A DNA stretch of 64,000 nt. Origin: Anaspis maculata (taxonomy: Eukaryota; Arthropoda; Insecta; Coleoptera; Scraptiidae). Every line of letters starts with the position of its first letter. The first letter of the stretch is position 1. Under the pieces are notes generated by a model that searched no databases, was not told the origin of the DNA, and worked only from the letters and a program-made list of their open reading frames with translations. Shown piece after piece: positions 11,920 through 23,059 of this stretch. A program made the position numbers and the translations under genes. The stretch lies in NCBI GenBank assembly GCA_949128115.1, contig OX421962.1, positions 55,283,787 through 55,347,786 of the forward strand. Direction: 5' to 3'.

Positions 11920-12525
11920 TACATAAGTGGTTTTCAAACACTAAGTGAAATTTGCAGAACGAGGGCGCAGCCCGAGTTCTGTAAGAGGCTGAGTGTCGGA
12001 AAGCATTTTGTGTAACGAGCCACGAGTGTTGTACCTACACTATTTTACGTGTTTTCTTCAATGCAAATTGCAAATTTTTTGTAATTTTGAGGTTATTTTG
12101 ACAAGTGTCAACTTAAATACATTAACTGTAGTATCCATATACAACTTATATAAAAAACATTACATTTTATGTATCAACACAACAAACACGTAACCCCAAT
12201 AATAGTATTTAGTTTACAATACGAGTTGGCTGTTACCGTTCTGTTACATAAATGATGGTTTTCAGAGTTTCAGACACGAAGCCGAAATTTGCAGAACGAG
12301 GGCGCAGCCCGAGTTCTGTGAGAGGCTGAGTGTCGGAAAGCATCTTGTGTAACAAGCCACAAGTGTTGTGCAACATTTTACGTGTTTTTCTATCGAAATT
12401 TGTAAATTTTTTGTAATTTTTGAGGTGTCAACTTAAATACATAAACTGTAATATCCATAGTTATACAGCTTATATAAAAGTCATAACATCTTATGTATCA
12501 ATACAACAAAGACGTAAATAGCTAT
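11920..12525. repeat. direct tandem duplication, unit about 320 bp
   Basis: The two copies start near 11920 and 12243 (GTTACATAA-TGG). Both contain AATTTGCAGAACGAGGGCGC, AGAGGCTGAGTGTCGGAAAGC, TTACGTGTTTTTCT-type sequence, TCAACTTAAATACAT and TTATGTATCAA in the same order. Copy identity is high but with small indels. A short hairpin-forming segment (CAGAACGAGGGC...GCCCGAGTTCTG) occurs in each. It is probably part of an unclassified interspersed repeat. Confidence 0.75.
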
Positions 12526-13478
12526 TATTTGGTTGTGGATGCTTATTTACCGATATATTTAGTTTGAGCTCGAGTTTGAGTCAAGAAAAATCTCGTTCAA
12601 TAAAAAAGTGACTTTCTCCGTCAAGCCTTTTCCGCATCAATATTTCCATTGATTCTAAGGGAGGAAAATGTTTCCCAATCCAAAATGATACGGGTGTTGG
12701 TATATACTACCTATCCTCGCACACAATGACTCGTGGTGTTGTACAAAATACAAATTACCATAGCTAAACCTCTTCCGGTGTTGGCATTGTGAAGAACGGT
12801 CCATTATCCGCGTCCATTCAGCGGTGTGGTGCCTTCAGAGGTGCGAACTGTGGTCCTAATCCATTCAGCAATGGCATTAGGGGCCGGATTAAGTACAACA
12901 CATTGCTCCTGCACAATCACTGTTTACCTAACCACCGATATGTCGATATATACCCCCAGATGATATAGGTGACAACTGCAGACTCTATTAACACAATATA
13001 CCTACTAACAGGGTAGGTATCGGGAATATACACTCTCAATATCGTCATGCTGGCGTACCTAGCCGAGTACCCCAGGCCTATGGATGCGAGTATGGATGGA
13101 TGCCGAGCAGAGCAGCCGTGCTTATTTATGCCTTCTAAACTCGAAAGCCACAAACACGCTCAAATGGGTGTTATACACACTGTGTAACGTAGGTATCCTT
13201 GTTTCACTTACATCGATGTTGTAATCATCGCATTCCTTATTATAGCTCGCCAGATTTCCTTATCGTCCGATCTGTACCTACATATACATCATATATACTT
13301 AGTTTATGCTATTGGTCCATATGGTGTCTTTGTCTTTACATTTATCCAAGGTAAGGTGAATTTCTTTGAAACTCTAGTCATTCCAAAATTTTGCTTCATT
13401 TCAAATAAGAATATCTCAGAAAAAAAATAACCTCATTGCTGTGGACATTGATAGCTGCATCCATGATATACAGTATAC
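12526..13478. other. no gene recognised
   Basis: About 950 bp without a recognisable gene, RNA or repeat family. It contains several TACCTA/TAGGTA runs. Confidence 0.4.
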
Positions 13479-14395
13479 AGGGTGACATGAGGGGTAACAA
13501 TTAAAGGAGTGTCAAAATGATTTATTTCTGGCTAGCGTGACTCTTGCGTGAAAAAAAAACGCAGATACCCCTTATGTTTCGCGAATTCAAGGAAACATCT
13601 TCCAATAGTTCACCGAGATTATTTTGGTAGCAGCTCCCTTGAATTAGCAAAACATGATGGGGCGTCAGCTCATTTTGCGCAAAATGTAAAGGCATGGTTG
13701 GGTAGATGAAAACTTCCCAAATCGGTGGATCGGTCGTAATGGACCTAATAGCTTGGCCACCCCGATCTCCCGACCTGAATCCACTGGACTATTATTTCTG
13801 GGGGTAAATTTAAAATGCTACTGTCACTTATTTCATGAACCTGTCACCTGTCTCGATTATTTTTTTCCCAAACATAGTAGTCGTGTTCTATGACTTACGC
13901 TCATTTTTTTTCCTTTTTGTAATTTCATTATGAATTTTTATGACATGTAGGGTAAGTTTCAAATCAATTTTACTCGAGAACGGTACTTCCTAATATCAAA
14001 GTTAAACAAGGGGACCTTTTTTATGCAAAATGCTTTGGGGCTTCATAATTCTGTGCTAAAGTTGCAAAAAAACGACACTTGAAAAAGATGGGGTGATTTT
14101 ATTCCCCACCCCCCACAGTCTGACCTATTTTTGGATTGAATTTTGAGATTATTATTATTATTGCATATTATTAGGCATAAAAAGATTGGCCGATGTGCGG
14201 AATTTCATAATTCTGCTGTCAACAGTTTCGGAGATATTAAATGAAAACCATCTTCAGGCTATCACTTTTAGAGGGCTGTAGCTCGCTTATGAAGCGTTTT
14301 TTGACCTATCTCAATAGGAACTTTTTTCCTTATACTTTGTCGCAGAATCTGCTGGTGGAGTATTGCACGCTAATTATGGGACACCTGTAGGTATA
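13479..14395. repeat. degraded DNA-transposon region
   Basis: The left boundary is TA-CAGGGTGACATGAGG near 13479, and a possible right boundary is GGGACACCTGTA near 14395. The two ends do not match as inverted repeats, so this is likely a composite. The part from about 14268 to 14395 (GGGCTGTAGCTCGCTTATGA, then GAAGCGTTTT) recurs near 21565-21680. It holds the transposase remnant at 13650-13805. Confidence 0.4.
13650..13805 (+). pseudogene. Tc1/mariner-type transposase fragment, frameshifted
   Basis: Three short frames read in order give HDGASAHFAQNVKAWLG, then ENFPNRWIGRNGP, then IAWPPRSPDLNPLDYYFWG. Together they match the catalytic end of the Tc1/mariner superfamily group common in insects, which carries 'QDGAPAH' followed by 'RSPDLNPLDYFLWG'. 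Two frameshifts separate the blocks: one before GATGAAAACTTC near 13708 and one near 13747. The two catalytic-site blocks are recognisable, but the fragment is about 50 residues of a protein of some 350-400. It is dead. Confidence 0.8.
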
Positions 14396-14858
14396 CGACG
14401 TGTTGTGTTTATACTCGGGGGTTTCACAACCGTGTATAGCTCCTATAAGTGCGCACTAAATGGATGTGGCTAAGGTCCGACAATAGCTATACTCAACACT
14501 ACAGAAATTTGTGTCATCTCATAAATAGGACGACGACGTACTTTTCGCCTTTGTGAAACCGAGCATTATTGTTGGGTGCTCGTGGATTGTGACATGCGAG
14601 TAGTTTCATTTCGCACACTTGCCTACATATTTATTGTTTCACTAATGCAAAACTGTGAAAGGAATGTGTGAGTTTCAACTTTTTTTTTGTTTTGTTTCAG
14701 AAGAACATATATTTTTGTTTTCTTTTTCTTATATGAGTTATAAATTGCTATTCAGCAAAGCTAATTATTTTTTGACCGATTATGTTCCACTGGTTTTAAT
14801 TAGATGATATAGTAACAAGTTTTTACCTTATACCTACCTTATATCTAGATATTTCACA

Positions 14859-14907
14859 AGACTCACGAGACTCTCGTGCGAGACTCGAGACGAGACGAGA
14901 CTCGCGG
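14859..14907. repeat. short degenerate simple repeat (GAGACTC/GACGA)
   Basis: Repeated GAGACTC, GAGACGA and ACTCACGAG words run through about 50 bp directly before a B-family MITE copy. Confidence 0.5.
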
Positions 14908-15830
14908 CCACGATTTTTTTCATAACTTTTGAACCGTTGAACCGATTTTGTTCAAATTTGAATCAAAGTTCACTTAACCAAGTCTCTATTGAACAATGAT
15001 AATGCACTCTCTTAGACATATTCAGGGGCAAAGATAATAAAGGATACCCTCCCCCTTTTTCCTCCCATTTTTTACATTGCTAATTATTTTCAGGAATCGT
15101 TCAAATTTTTGGGTTCTTTCTTCAATTTAAAAAAAGAAATTACTCCTGAGAAAATTTAATTAGAGGCTTAGGGTTTGAAACTTTGAAGATAGTCTCGGAA
15201 ACACCACTTTCAAAGGTCTGAAAATTAAAATTAAAAAAACTCATAATTTATCAGCTGAAATAGGTTGTGTAGAATTTCTAAGTTAATAAACCACGATTTT
15301 TTTTTAGGAAACGAGAAGTTTTCAGGGAAAAATTCTTTGGACTCTTTGGAAGTCGAGATTTCGAGATGGTTTCTGAGGTTTCAAACCCAAATATCTCGGA
15401 AACAAAACCTCTATTCAAAATTTTGCATAGGAGTAGTTTTATTTTCTTAATTGAACGCAGCATCCAAAAATTGGAACGGTTCCCAGAAATAATCAGGGAA
15501 AGAAAAATAGGGAGAAAAGGGAGGGAGGATATCCCCTCCCTAGGATATCTATTATCTTCGCCCCTAAAAATGTTTGAGAAAATGCGTTATTATTGTTCAA
15601 TAGAGACTTGTCTCAGTAACCTTTGATGCAAATTTGAACAAACTCGTTTGAACAGTTCAAAAGTTAAGCAGAAAAAACAATTTTTGAATTTTAACTTTGA
15701 AGGGCTATATCTCTGTTATTGTTGGTTTTTGAATGAGATGTTTGGAGGAAAGTCTACATTCCGTGATGCTTTATCGATTGTCAAAGTTTACGCGGTTGAA
15801 CACCGGACATCTTGTATAATACCTATTATT
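14908..15830. mobile_element. two B-family MITE copies in inverted orientation
   Basis: The forward part (14908-15250) shares TTTTTTTCATAACTTTTGAAC, GTCTCTATTGAACAAT and CAGGGGCAAAGATAAT with the MITE at 10313-10811. The reverse part (about 15290-15830) shares CAAATATCTCGGAAA, ATTATCTTCGCCCCTAAAAA and ATGCGTTATTATTGTTCAAT. Together they form a large imperfect hairpin. The terminal sequences are partly eroded. It is non-coding: the open frames within it are by-products. Confidence 0.7.
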
Positions 15831-15846
15831 ATGCACTTATACCTAT

Positions 15847-16322
15847 CCGGTTCCACCAAACATTATCAACAAATTGAATTAATTATTCTCATAGTAACTG
15901 AGCAACCGGTTATCCTATTGGCTGGTGCATAGAAATTACCAGAGTGATAGATTTAAGAATGGGGTTAAATTTATTAGTGAAATAAGATGTTGCGGAATCA
16001 ATCGGTATGGACTTATTCTTGACAGAAATTTACCAATCCGTTTTTTTTGGATTGGAAAGCTACAAGGATGTTTGAGCCTGAGTATAAATATTTTCAGAAT
16101 CCAAAAAAATTAAAAATATTTTTGGATTTTAAGAATGTTTTAAGAATTTTAAGAGGAAGAATTATTGGGTTCAAACCAAAGTACATCCTTGTAGCTTTCC
16201 AAAAAGACCTGAATGGTTGATTTCTGTCAAGGAATGAGCCCACAGCAATTGATTCCGCAACGCCCTATTTCACCAATTCAACTCCATCCTTAATCCCCTC
16301 ATAAAACTTTGGTGGAACCGGA
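15847..16322. mobile_element. foldback element, about 480 bp
   Basis: The left end CCGGTTCCACCAAA pairs with the right end TTTGGTGGAACCGG. Further paired landmarks are GTTGCGGAATCAAT and AAGCTACAAGGATGT against ACATCCTTGTAGCTT and ATTGATTCCGCAAC. The left arm has about 70 bp with no partner on the right, so one arm has gained or lost sequence. No coding sequence was seen. Confidence 0.75.
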
Positions 16323-18261
16323 GGTTAGGTACGTTATCAGAAGAAATACGTATATCATTACGTATAAAGTAATGAGGCTGAGAAATAATTTTGCAATATC
16401 TTAGTATCTATACATTCTGAAGAGGGTTATGGGTTATGTATACTATATTAATTTATACTATACTCGTATATGTATACTATTATGATACGAGTACTTTTCA
16501 AATCTTAACAGCTGTGACCCACAACTCAGTATCCCGACTGTGAGTCCAAAATCTCCAACTAAACGGCTCAATGATCTTTCATCATAATATCACAGCCGAG
16601 TATAAGGGCAGCAAATCGTTCTCAACCGAATAATTCCAGCACAAGATCATAATATCGTGGAAAATCAGTGATTCTCTGTTGCGGTAAGTTCATATCCGGG
16701 AGAGTCCGGGCGCAGTGATATTGATCCGGGATCCGGTCACTACAACCAATCCGAGTCAGTCACGCCCAAATCATTATTATAGGCGCACTTTAGTATTTAT
16801 ATACCTCATACAAAACACAAAAACAATTGGAAATATCAACTAAAAAAAATATATATATAAAATATCATCATATTATACAAATAATGCTTTGTGGCTACCA
16901 TCTATATAGCTTATTCCTTCGTTGCTAGCTATACAATAATTATTAATCATGAGAACAAGCATTGAAAATTATCGAAATATTGCATACCAAGTTTGATATT
17001 TTAAAAGGTATTGGTATTGGATATAGCCATCCATATAGCTACAAGCTATAGACGTGTTGAGTACCGGGCTAGGTACAATGCGAAGAAAATTAAATGATGG
17101 TAATTAGCTTTGGGAATTAAAGAGCCAGAGGTCAGCCAGAAGCATTATCGGCAGCTCACATACGGTAATTAGTTCTCGCAGTGTGATATGGACGGTGACG
17201 TGATGGACAAGCATTAACATCTGCCCACGATTTGTGCTCTTTGATGAAAAGAAAATTCACACCTTAGAACCTGTTGTACTTGACAATGAGTGATATGATG
17301 TTCCTACCAAATCAAATTACTTGTATCATAATCTAGGGTCCGTATCGCAACCCAAAAAAGGAGTTCCACAGTTACTATGGGAGTTGTTCGATGTGCCTGC
17401 CAGATATTTCAAGAGCGCAACGAAAGCATTAATCAAGACGGCACCGCTGCTCTTTTTTGTAATAAATCGACTAATTATTAAAAGAGAATTGGATACTCCC
17501 GATGATGGATTGCTAAAAAATTGCCTGCTTTTGGAAACAAAAGGATGGTCGCGTGCGAAAGTTAATGGCACACGTACCTAACACCAATGATTGATTCGAA
17601 ATTTTTGCCGTGCGCGCCGGTCTTTATTTGACACCTGTGTCATTAAAGTTTTATTATAGAGAAAAACCGGTCTGATGAAAAAAAACCGCTAATTCATTCA
17701 ACTCCATGAGTAATTTGTAAAGAAAATAGTGCGGATGTAGAATCTGATTAGTTTGAAGCTCGCAACTCTTTGCTAATTTCCCATCAAACAAACCTGATCA
17801 AGTTTTTGGATTTGCAATCGATTATACGCACAAGGTTGATAGGATCTGCACCGCACAGAATGGAACACGGGGACCTCCAGTATTATACAGTAGAGCGGGA
17901 GAATGAAAAATGTATCCATCAATCGATTAATTCAAGTCCTGTAGCTATAATACGTCCGTTCTTATTAATGAATGTTGCTTTTTTTACCTGATGTCTTTTT
18001 TGGCAGAAACTGATGCTGATGAACTCCGGGATCGATTCAATTAAATGACTTAATTTGGTATCCACCGCCGTTAGATACTTCCTAACTGATGAGTTCAGAC
18101 CATTAGTATAAATGTGTCCCAAATTGAACTGACACATAATTTTTTCAATAACTGTCCAGCTGCTTTCTATACTAAGGGTGTCTCAGAGGAACTTGACTTG
18201 CACTTTTATTGGTATTGATATAATCTCAGCTATTCTTCATTTTCACGGGAGCATAATATTC
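16323..18261. other. no gene recognised
   Basis: About 1.9 kb with no recognisable gene or element. Very AT-rich stretches (TATACTATA-type near 16438-16490 and 16840-16870) are present. Confidence 0.4.
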
Positions 18262-18275
18262 AAAACGTAAACTAA

Positions 18276-18374
18276 TGTATACTCTGGTGGTGTAAAGTAC
18301 TGAGAATGCCAAACTATAGACTCCCCAAAATATGCTACGATAGGCTAAAAGAACTAGATTCTACGGGGTATAAT
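18276..18374 (+). pseudogene. LINE ORF2, C-terminal part, upstream piece
   Basis: From the 5' truncation point this frame reads about 33 codons, including WWCKVLRMPNYRLPKICYD and RLKELDSTGYN. It continues across the hAT insertion into the frame at 19606-20192 (YNTNIKYNWVSQF), which rejoins the two halves of the same reading frame. The pattern R-L-P-K-x-C-Y followed by YNWVSQ is familiar from C-terminal regions of insect LINE ORF2 proteins (family recollection, not a search). The gene is broken by truncation and insertion. Confidence 0.8.
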
Positions 18375-19599
18375 CAGCGTCGGACTGGCAAATTTTGGCC
18401 TACCGGGCAAAGAATGAAAGTGGCCTCGAAACCGAAGGGAGAGCCAGAGGGTCCCGCCCCCCAGTTAGCGCCGCAAGCGACTTTATTTGATAGTAATAAT
18501 GCTAATAGCAAAAAAAAGACGCTGACCAAATTGTCTACAGATTTTTTCAAACTCGAAACTTTTGCTTGAAATATACTACGATGAAGAAAACAACGAGGAA
18601 AGAAAAATATTTATTATTCTTACGTATTTCGCGTACGGGTTCGAATATAATTGAGACGATCGTTCTAAAACACACACTGTTTATTACTGCGTACTACAAT
18701 AAATACACGCCAACAATAATTTACTTAGAAATATCGTAGTGATTACTACTCGCTTTTAATCCGCTCGCTATCACTTCGCATTCCAATTCAATACTGCTCG
18801 TGAGGCAACGATTGATGCCTTTTATAGGTCTCCGAATAGCGTTCCCGAACTTTCTATCATCTTCCAGCAATTTCCATAGTGGCCCGGTATATGCGGTTTC
18901 TAGGAGACTCCTGAATAATCAGTAATCACACACACCTTTCGCGTGCTTTCCATGTGTTCTAGAATCTGCACCTCCGCCAAAATGGACAGATGTGTCTCGA
19001 TCGAGCATTGAAGTTCCCCATGCCAAGCCATCGCGTATACTTCTGGAATGCACCAGATCGCTCCGCACTTCTACACTGCGATCTAATGGATGGAAGAATC
19101 CAGAAAGATCCCGTGTTCACCAGTATGCACGGAATAGCCGCTCGTAACATTATTCTAATATTAGTCCAGGAATTAAGAAATAATAGCGAACAAAGATGAA
19201 ACCCAGCCGGATTTTTGCATATAAGCTCATCAACGGTTCTGATTTGAAAGATACTGATCTACTTGCGAATTTGTCGATGATTTTTGCCTGTGGCTAAAAA
19301 TGTAAATTCTACATAGACGGTAAAGAAAGAGTACGACTAGATGGCAGATAAAACAAACCAACTGCGGGAGCCAACCACATACTTTCTTGTCATTCCACGA
19401 CTAGTGATTACTATAAAAAATAATCAGTGCATGATATGCACAAACAAAAGTGGACCAGACTTTGATACAAAATTGAAAATTTGGATTTTAAAAAAGCATC
19501 AAAGTGCAAATTTTTCCAAATGTGGACAATTTGGCCTCCAAACTGGAGATTGGCCTACCGGGCATTTGCCCGGTTGCCCGGTGGACCAGTCCGACACTG
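18375..19599. mobile_element. hAT-type non-autonomous element inserted in the LINE
   Basis: It starts CAGCGTCGGACTGG and ends CCAGTCCGACACTG. The flanking 8-bp copies are GGTATAAT (18367-18374) and AGTATAAT (19600-19607), 7 of 8 identical. CAGNG termini plus an 8-bp target duplication are hAT hallmarks. Net of the solo LTR inside it, the element is about 690 bp. A second copy lies at 49360-49931 with a perfect 8-bp duplication. No hAT transposase is present, so it depends on an enzyme encoded elsewhere. Confidence 0.9.
18618..19149 (-). mobile_element. solo LTR (532 bp), inserted in the hAT element
   Basis: On the minus strand this matches the LTR at 42602-43132 end to end. The plus-strand copy starts TCTTACGTATTTCGCG (expected TGTTACG with one change) and ends CTCGTAACA. 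TTAT flanks it at 18614-18617 and 19150-19153, a 4-bp target duplication. The other hAT copy, at 49360, lacks the LTR and shows the empty site. A 4-bp duplication and TGT...ACA ends fit a Ty3/gypsy-like element; no internal region remains, consistent with LTR-LTR recombination. Confidence 0.9.
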
Positions 19600-19605
19600 A
19601 GTATA

Positions 19606-20192
19606 ATACTAATATTAAATATAATTGGGTTTCACAGTTCAAGCAACTTCTTATTAACAACAACCTTCATGAGTTGTGGGAAATGCAGAGCTTCTTGTTT
19701 GCCGAGAGTAGTTTGAACACTGTGCTGGAGTCGGTCAAAGAGAATCTCTTGGCGGCTGAGGTAGCAACGGCTGAATCATCGCGCTACAACGCCATCTATC
19801 GACACTGCTTGCGAGACAGACACACCGGCAACTACCTGAACTTTAATATCCACATTAATAAAATTAGAACAGTGTGCCAATTACAACTGCACAGCAAACG
19901 TTTTTTGAGGCTGTACTTCAACCGCACAAGATTCGTCATCGATTTGGGAGAGAGGTGTACATTGTGCAATACTGGAAAGAATGAGGACCTTTTTCACATA
20001 ATCTGCATATGTCCCGCTCTGGTCTCTTTCAGATCTTGTTGGCTATCAAAATATCTAACAAGTGAAATATACTTCAACAACTTTCACGAAACTCTATTCC
20101 AGTCATTATCCGAAAAAAAAGTTAATGATATTTACTGTTTTCTGGTAGGAGCGCTGAGATTTCGGCAGGACATAATCGACGAGGTCTACTGA
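19606..20192 (+). pseudogene. LINE ORF2 C-terminus with CCHC zinc-knuckle
   Basis: About 195 codons continue the LINE frame from YNTNIKYNWVSQF to the natural stop at 20192. Visible features are an SRYNAIYRHCL block, a basic region (INKIRTVCQLQLHSKRF), and a C-X2-C-X9-H-X4-C motif (CTLCNTGKNEDLFHIICIC), the cysteine-histidine motif near the C-terminus of many LINE ORF2 proteins. The reverse-transcriptase and endonuclease domains are missing because of 5' truncation. A longer open frame starting at 19341 reads through from hAT sequence by chance; only the part from about 19606 is LINE. Confidence 0.85.
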
Positions 20193-20483
20193 TGTATATA
20201 CGTATGCATCATGTAGTATGTTAATATGTATGGTATGTTGTATGTTATATATGTGTACCTATATTGTGTGTGATATTGTATATGTGATGTATAGTACCGT
20301 ATATGTGCGTATATATGGTATATACCCTTTCAGATTGTCTATCACATATTTGTTTACTTCGTAGCATTTTCTTATTATTTCTATTTATTTTACTCTTAAT
20401 GTTGGAAATTTTGTTATTTTTTCTCTTATTCATTGTATACCAATTTGGTTTAACAATAAAGTTAAGTTAAGTTAAGTTAAGTT
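20193..20483 (+). repeat. LINE 3' UTR and GTTAA tail
   Basis: After the ORF2 stop comes a TATG/TGTA-rich low-complexity 3' UTR (20200-20335), then AACAATAAAGTTAAGTTAAG with about five GTTAA units (20461-20483). The direct repeat of the insertion site follows at once. Confidence 0.75.
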
Positions 20484-20496
20484 AAAACGTAAACTA

Positions 20497-21562
20497 CATT
20501 CTTTGTAAATTTATCTACGGAAAATGATATTGTCTAGGTGTTTCCCCTGGCAGTGCCAGGCATTCGTTCAAGTTGCGTTACATTTACCCTCGCATTTTCC
20601 ATTACGCGCCTGCATAGTCCCGGCGTAATCGTAAGTTTGCTGGGCCGTCATCCTAGACAGACACAACTTTTGAAATAACCCCACAAATAAAAATCAGGTA
20701 GAATTACGTCCGGGCTTTTGAAGGCCAATTATTTCGCCTGTTCTAGAGATCAATTTTCACAGGAGGGCGAGCTTTGGTCGTCGAAGCATTTCCCTTAAAT
20801 TTCTTCATATACCCAATACTTGATTTGATTATTGCTTGGTGGTTCATTAAGGTTTGGCAGACCATCACGAGCACGAAACTGAATTAAGTATCCCAAATTC
20901 AGAAAGCCCCACTATCATAATTATCTCCAATGGCAATCGATCAACTCTCTAAAAATTTGGACTTTTATACATATAAAAAGAACAAGCTCAATTTGGGACG
21001 TATTATGTACAGAAACTTGAGAAATTGAATGAATGATCTTGTCATAGGACCAGTACTTTCACCGAAGCTCCGAATAACGTTTTTATTTTCAATAGGATGA
21101 TCATAGAGCATAGATCACACAGATTTCATCTGCCGGATAGTCGAGATAGTTGAATAGTCATAAACTATTCAATAATCATAATTAGGTACTGGAGAAATGA
21201 TCCAGTATTCCTGTAATTTATTGAATTATTCATTCACTTTGAAGTTTGAATTCAACTTCAAGCCCGACTTGCAACCGACCACCAACCGTCAAACGTCACG
21301 AAAAAAAGCGAGAGCCCCTTCCTCCAGCTCTTTTGAAATAAATCTATTATTGTAGTCACTCCCATGTATCTTTCTACTGCGGAAAAAATAGTAGATAAGC
21401 TGTCATTTTGCGCGAAAATTTCTTTGATTCTCAGAAATGGTCTGTAAAAGTCCCCTAGTATAGAATTCGAGCTTAGAAACTTTATTGGATGATTGCAATC
21501 ATCCTGTTGAAATTTCGTTTTTTTTTTTCGACGAAGAAGTAGTAGCACCATCTTGAGGAGCA
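20497..21562. other. no gene recognised
   Basis: About 1 kb without a recognisable gene. TTCAAGCCCGACTTGCAACC near 21258 resembles the end of the MITE at 29087-29235 and may be a fragment of it. Confidence 0.4.
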
Positions 21563-21772
21563 CAATTTTTGGGGGCTGTAGCTTCTTTATGAAGCGTTTT
21601 CCGACCTATACCGATGATCAAAAAGGCATTTCTCCGTGACTTTAGCCGTGGATTACGTCAATGGAATACTCAGAGCTAATTTTGGAACCAGAAAAAAGTC
21701 GATCGTTATTTTTGGATTGTATAGAATCGGCTAGCAAAATATTGACGCCTCATTATGAGACACCCTGTATAG
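21563..21772. repeat. terminal fragment of a DNA element
   Basis: GGGGGCTGTAGCTTCTTTATGAAGCGTTTT resembles 14270-14305, and the fragment ends CATTATGAGACACCCTGTA, a TA-CAGGGTG-type end. The partner end was not found. Confidence 0.5.
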
Positions 21773-23059
21773 ATCAGTTGTTGATATCAGATAGTCAAGG
21801 CAAAATTCAAGAAGATGAATGAAATGAGTATTACGTTTTCGCTGGAAACGTCAACTCGAGTGTAAGCCACAAACCTGGTGTGATTGGCGGAGAACCCGTT
21901 CGAGAGTTTGCCGAATCTATAGCTACTAGCTGTGCTTCAAATTCTAAGTATAGTTAGAAGTATATTCTAACAATACCTGATATAATAGTTTCATTTCCAT
22001 TTACGGACTTGACTCCCAATGATGGGGGTAGCTTGACAGCGTATCAAAGAATAGATACTCTGCATGTAAGTATGCATGGATCTTACTTTTGCTCATAATA
22101 AATCAAAACACGTAGGTAATTGGTAGCTCTGAGCTACAATTCCGCCAGATAAATTCAACGTCCAGCAATATAACTATATTATAATGGCCGCTTACTGTCT
22201 ATTCCAAATTGAATCGTTTAAGTGGACGTCCTTATTGCGGGTCATGAGAATTAATTTTTCCATCAACTAATCAACGTGTGGGCCCATTTAAGTATCTCAA
22301 TGGGCTCCAAATAGGAACACGTCATTTGCGGTCCACTATACAATATTATAAACGACCCAGCTACCACTTCTTTGTCTCGCCTCCGCTATGGCAATATCAT
22401 GTGATTGGATCATCCTGTTGGCAGTTGTTTGAATGTTAATGGTCCTGTTGAGGTACAACACACCGTGTACCGTTGGACGTGCTAAGTACTCAAATTATTG
22501 CCATATAATAGCCCCGCGGCCAGCAAAAAAGCCACATTTCGATGGGAATAATATGTTCGTCTACTAAAATAATTAAATCAATTTGATGGCGCGGTTATTG
22601 AAATCGTTTCAAAGGTTCCTCACTGCATGCACAAAAACTCGCACATCACACGTCGCACAAAGGTGCTGCATCATCCACTTGAAGACTTGGCGCCACATCC
22701 AGCCGAAGTATATGACTTGTGCACTCTTCAGGATAAAAACACTGGGAAACAATAGTTCAAATCCGCTTTCGGGGAAATATAAATAAATAATGCATCGACT
22801 GAAGGGTCGCCACAAAGCGGTTGCTAAACACTCGAGATAAGGGCCGAAAGGATTTCGAAAACTATTTGCGCAGCACAACAGGACTGTCGTCGAAATGCAC
22901 TCTCGACGACACGCTACCGCTTAGACCTTTCGCTTGTGAATTTTCTCGTTTTCTGTATAAAAACTCGTCGAAATCGGAAGTTACAATGCACACCAGAAAA
23001 CAAACACGCAAAGACTGCTACTTACTTGTGTTATATTCAGGGTGTCAACTTGAAAGCTT
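21773..23059. other. no gene recognised
   Basis: About 1.3 kb with no recognisable gene or repeat family. Confidence 0.35.

Larger units (their letters stand above)
18275..20483 (+). mobile_element. 5'-truncated non-LTR retrotransposon, carrying nested insertions
   Basis: A 13-bp direct repeat, AAAACGTAAACTA, flanks the element at 18262-18274 and 20484-20496. Without the hAT element inside it, the LINE is about 0.97 kb: the last ~230 codons of ORF2, an AT-rich 3' UTR, and a tail of about five GTTAA units ending at 20483. The exact target duplication and tandem pentanucleotide tail are typical of target-primed insertion of a 5'-truncated LINE. Confidence 0.9.

Noticed and set aside
19341..20192. 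single 283-codon gene
   Set aside because: The first roughly 88 codons lie in hAT terminal sequence and only read through by chance; the LINE part begins near 19606.
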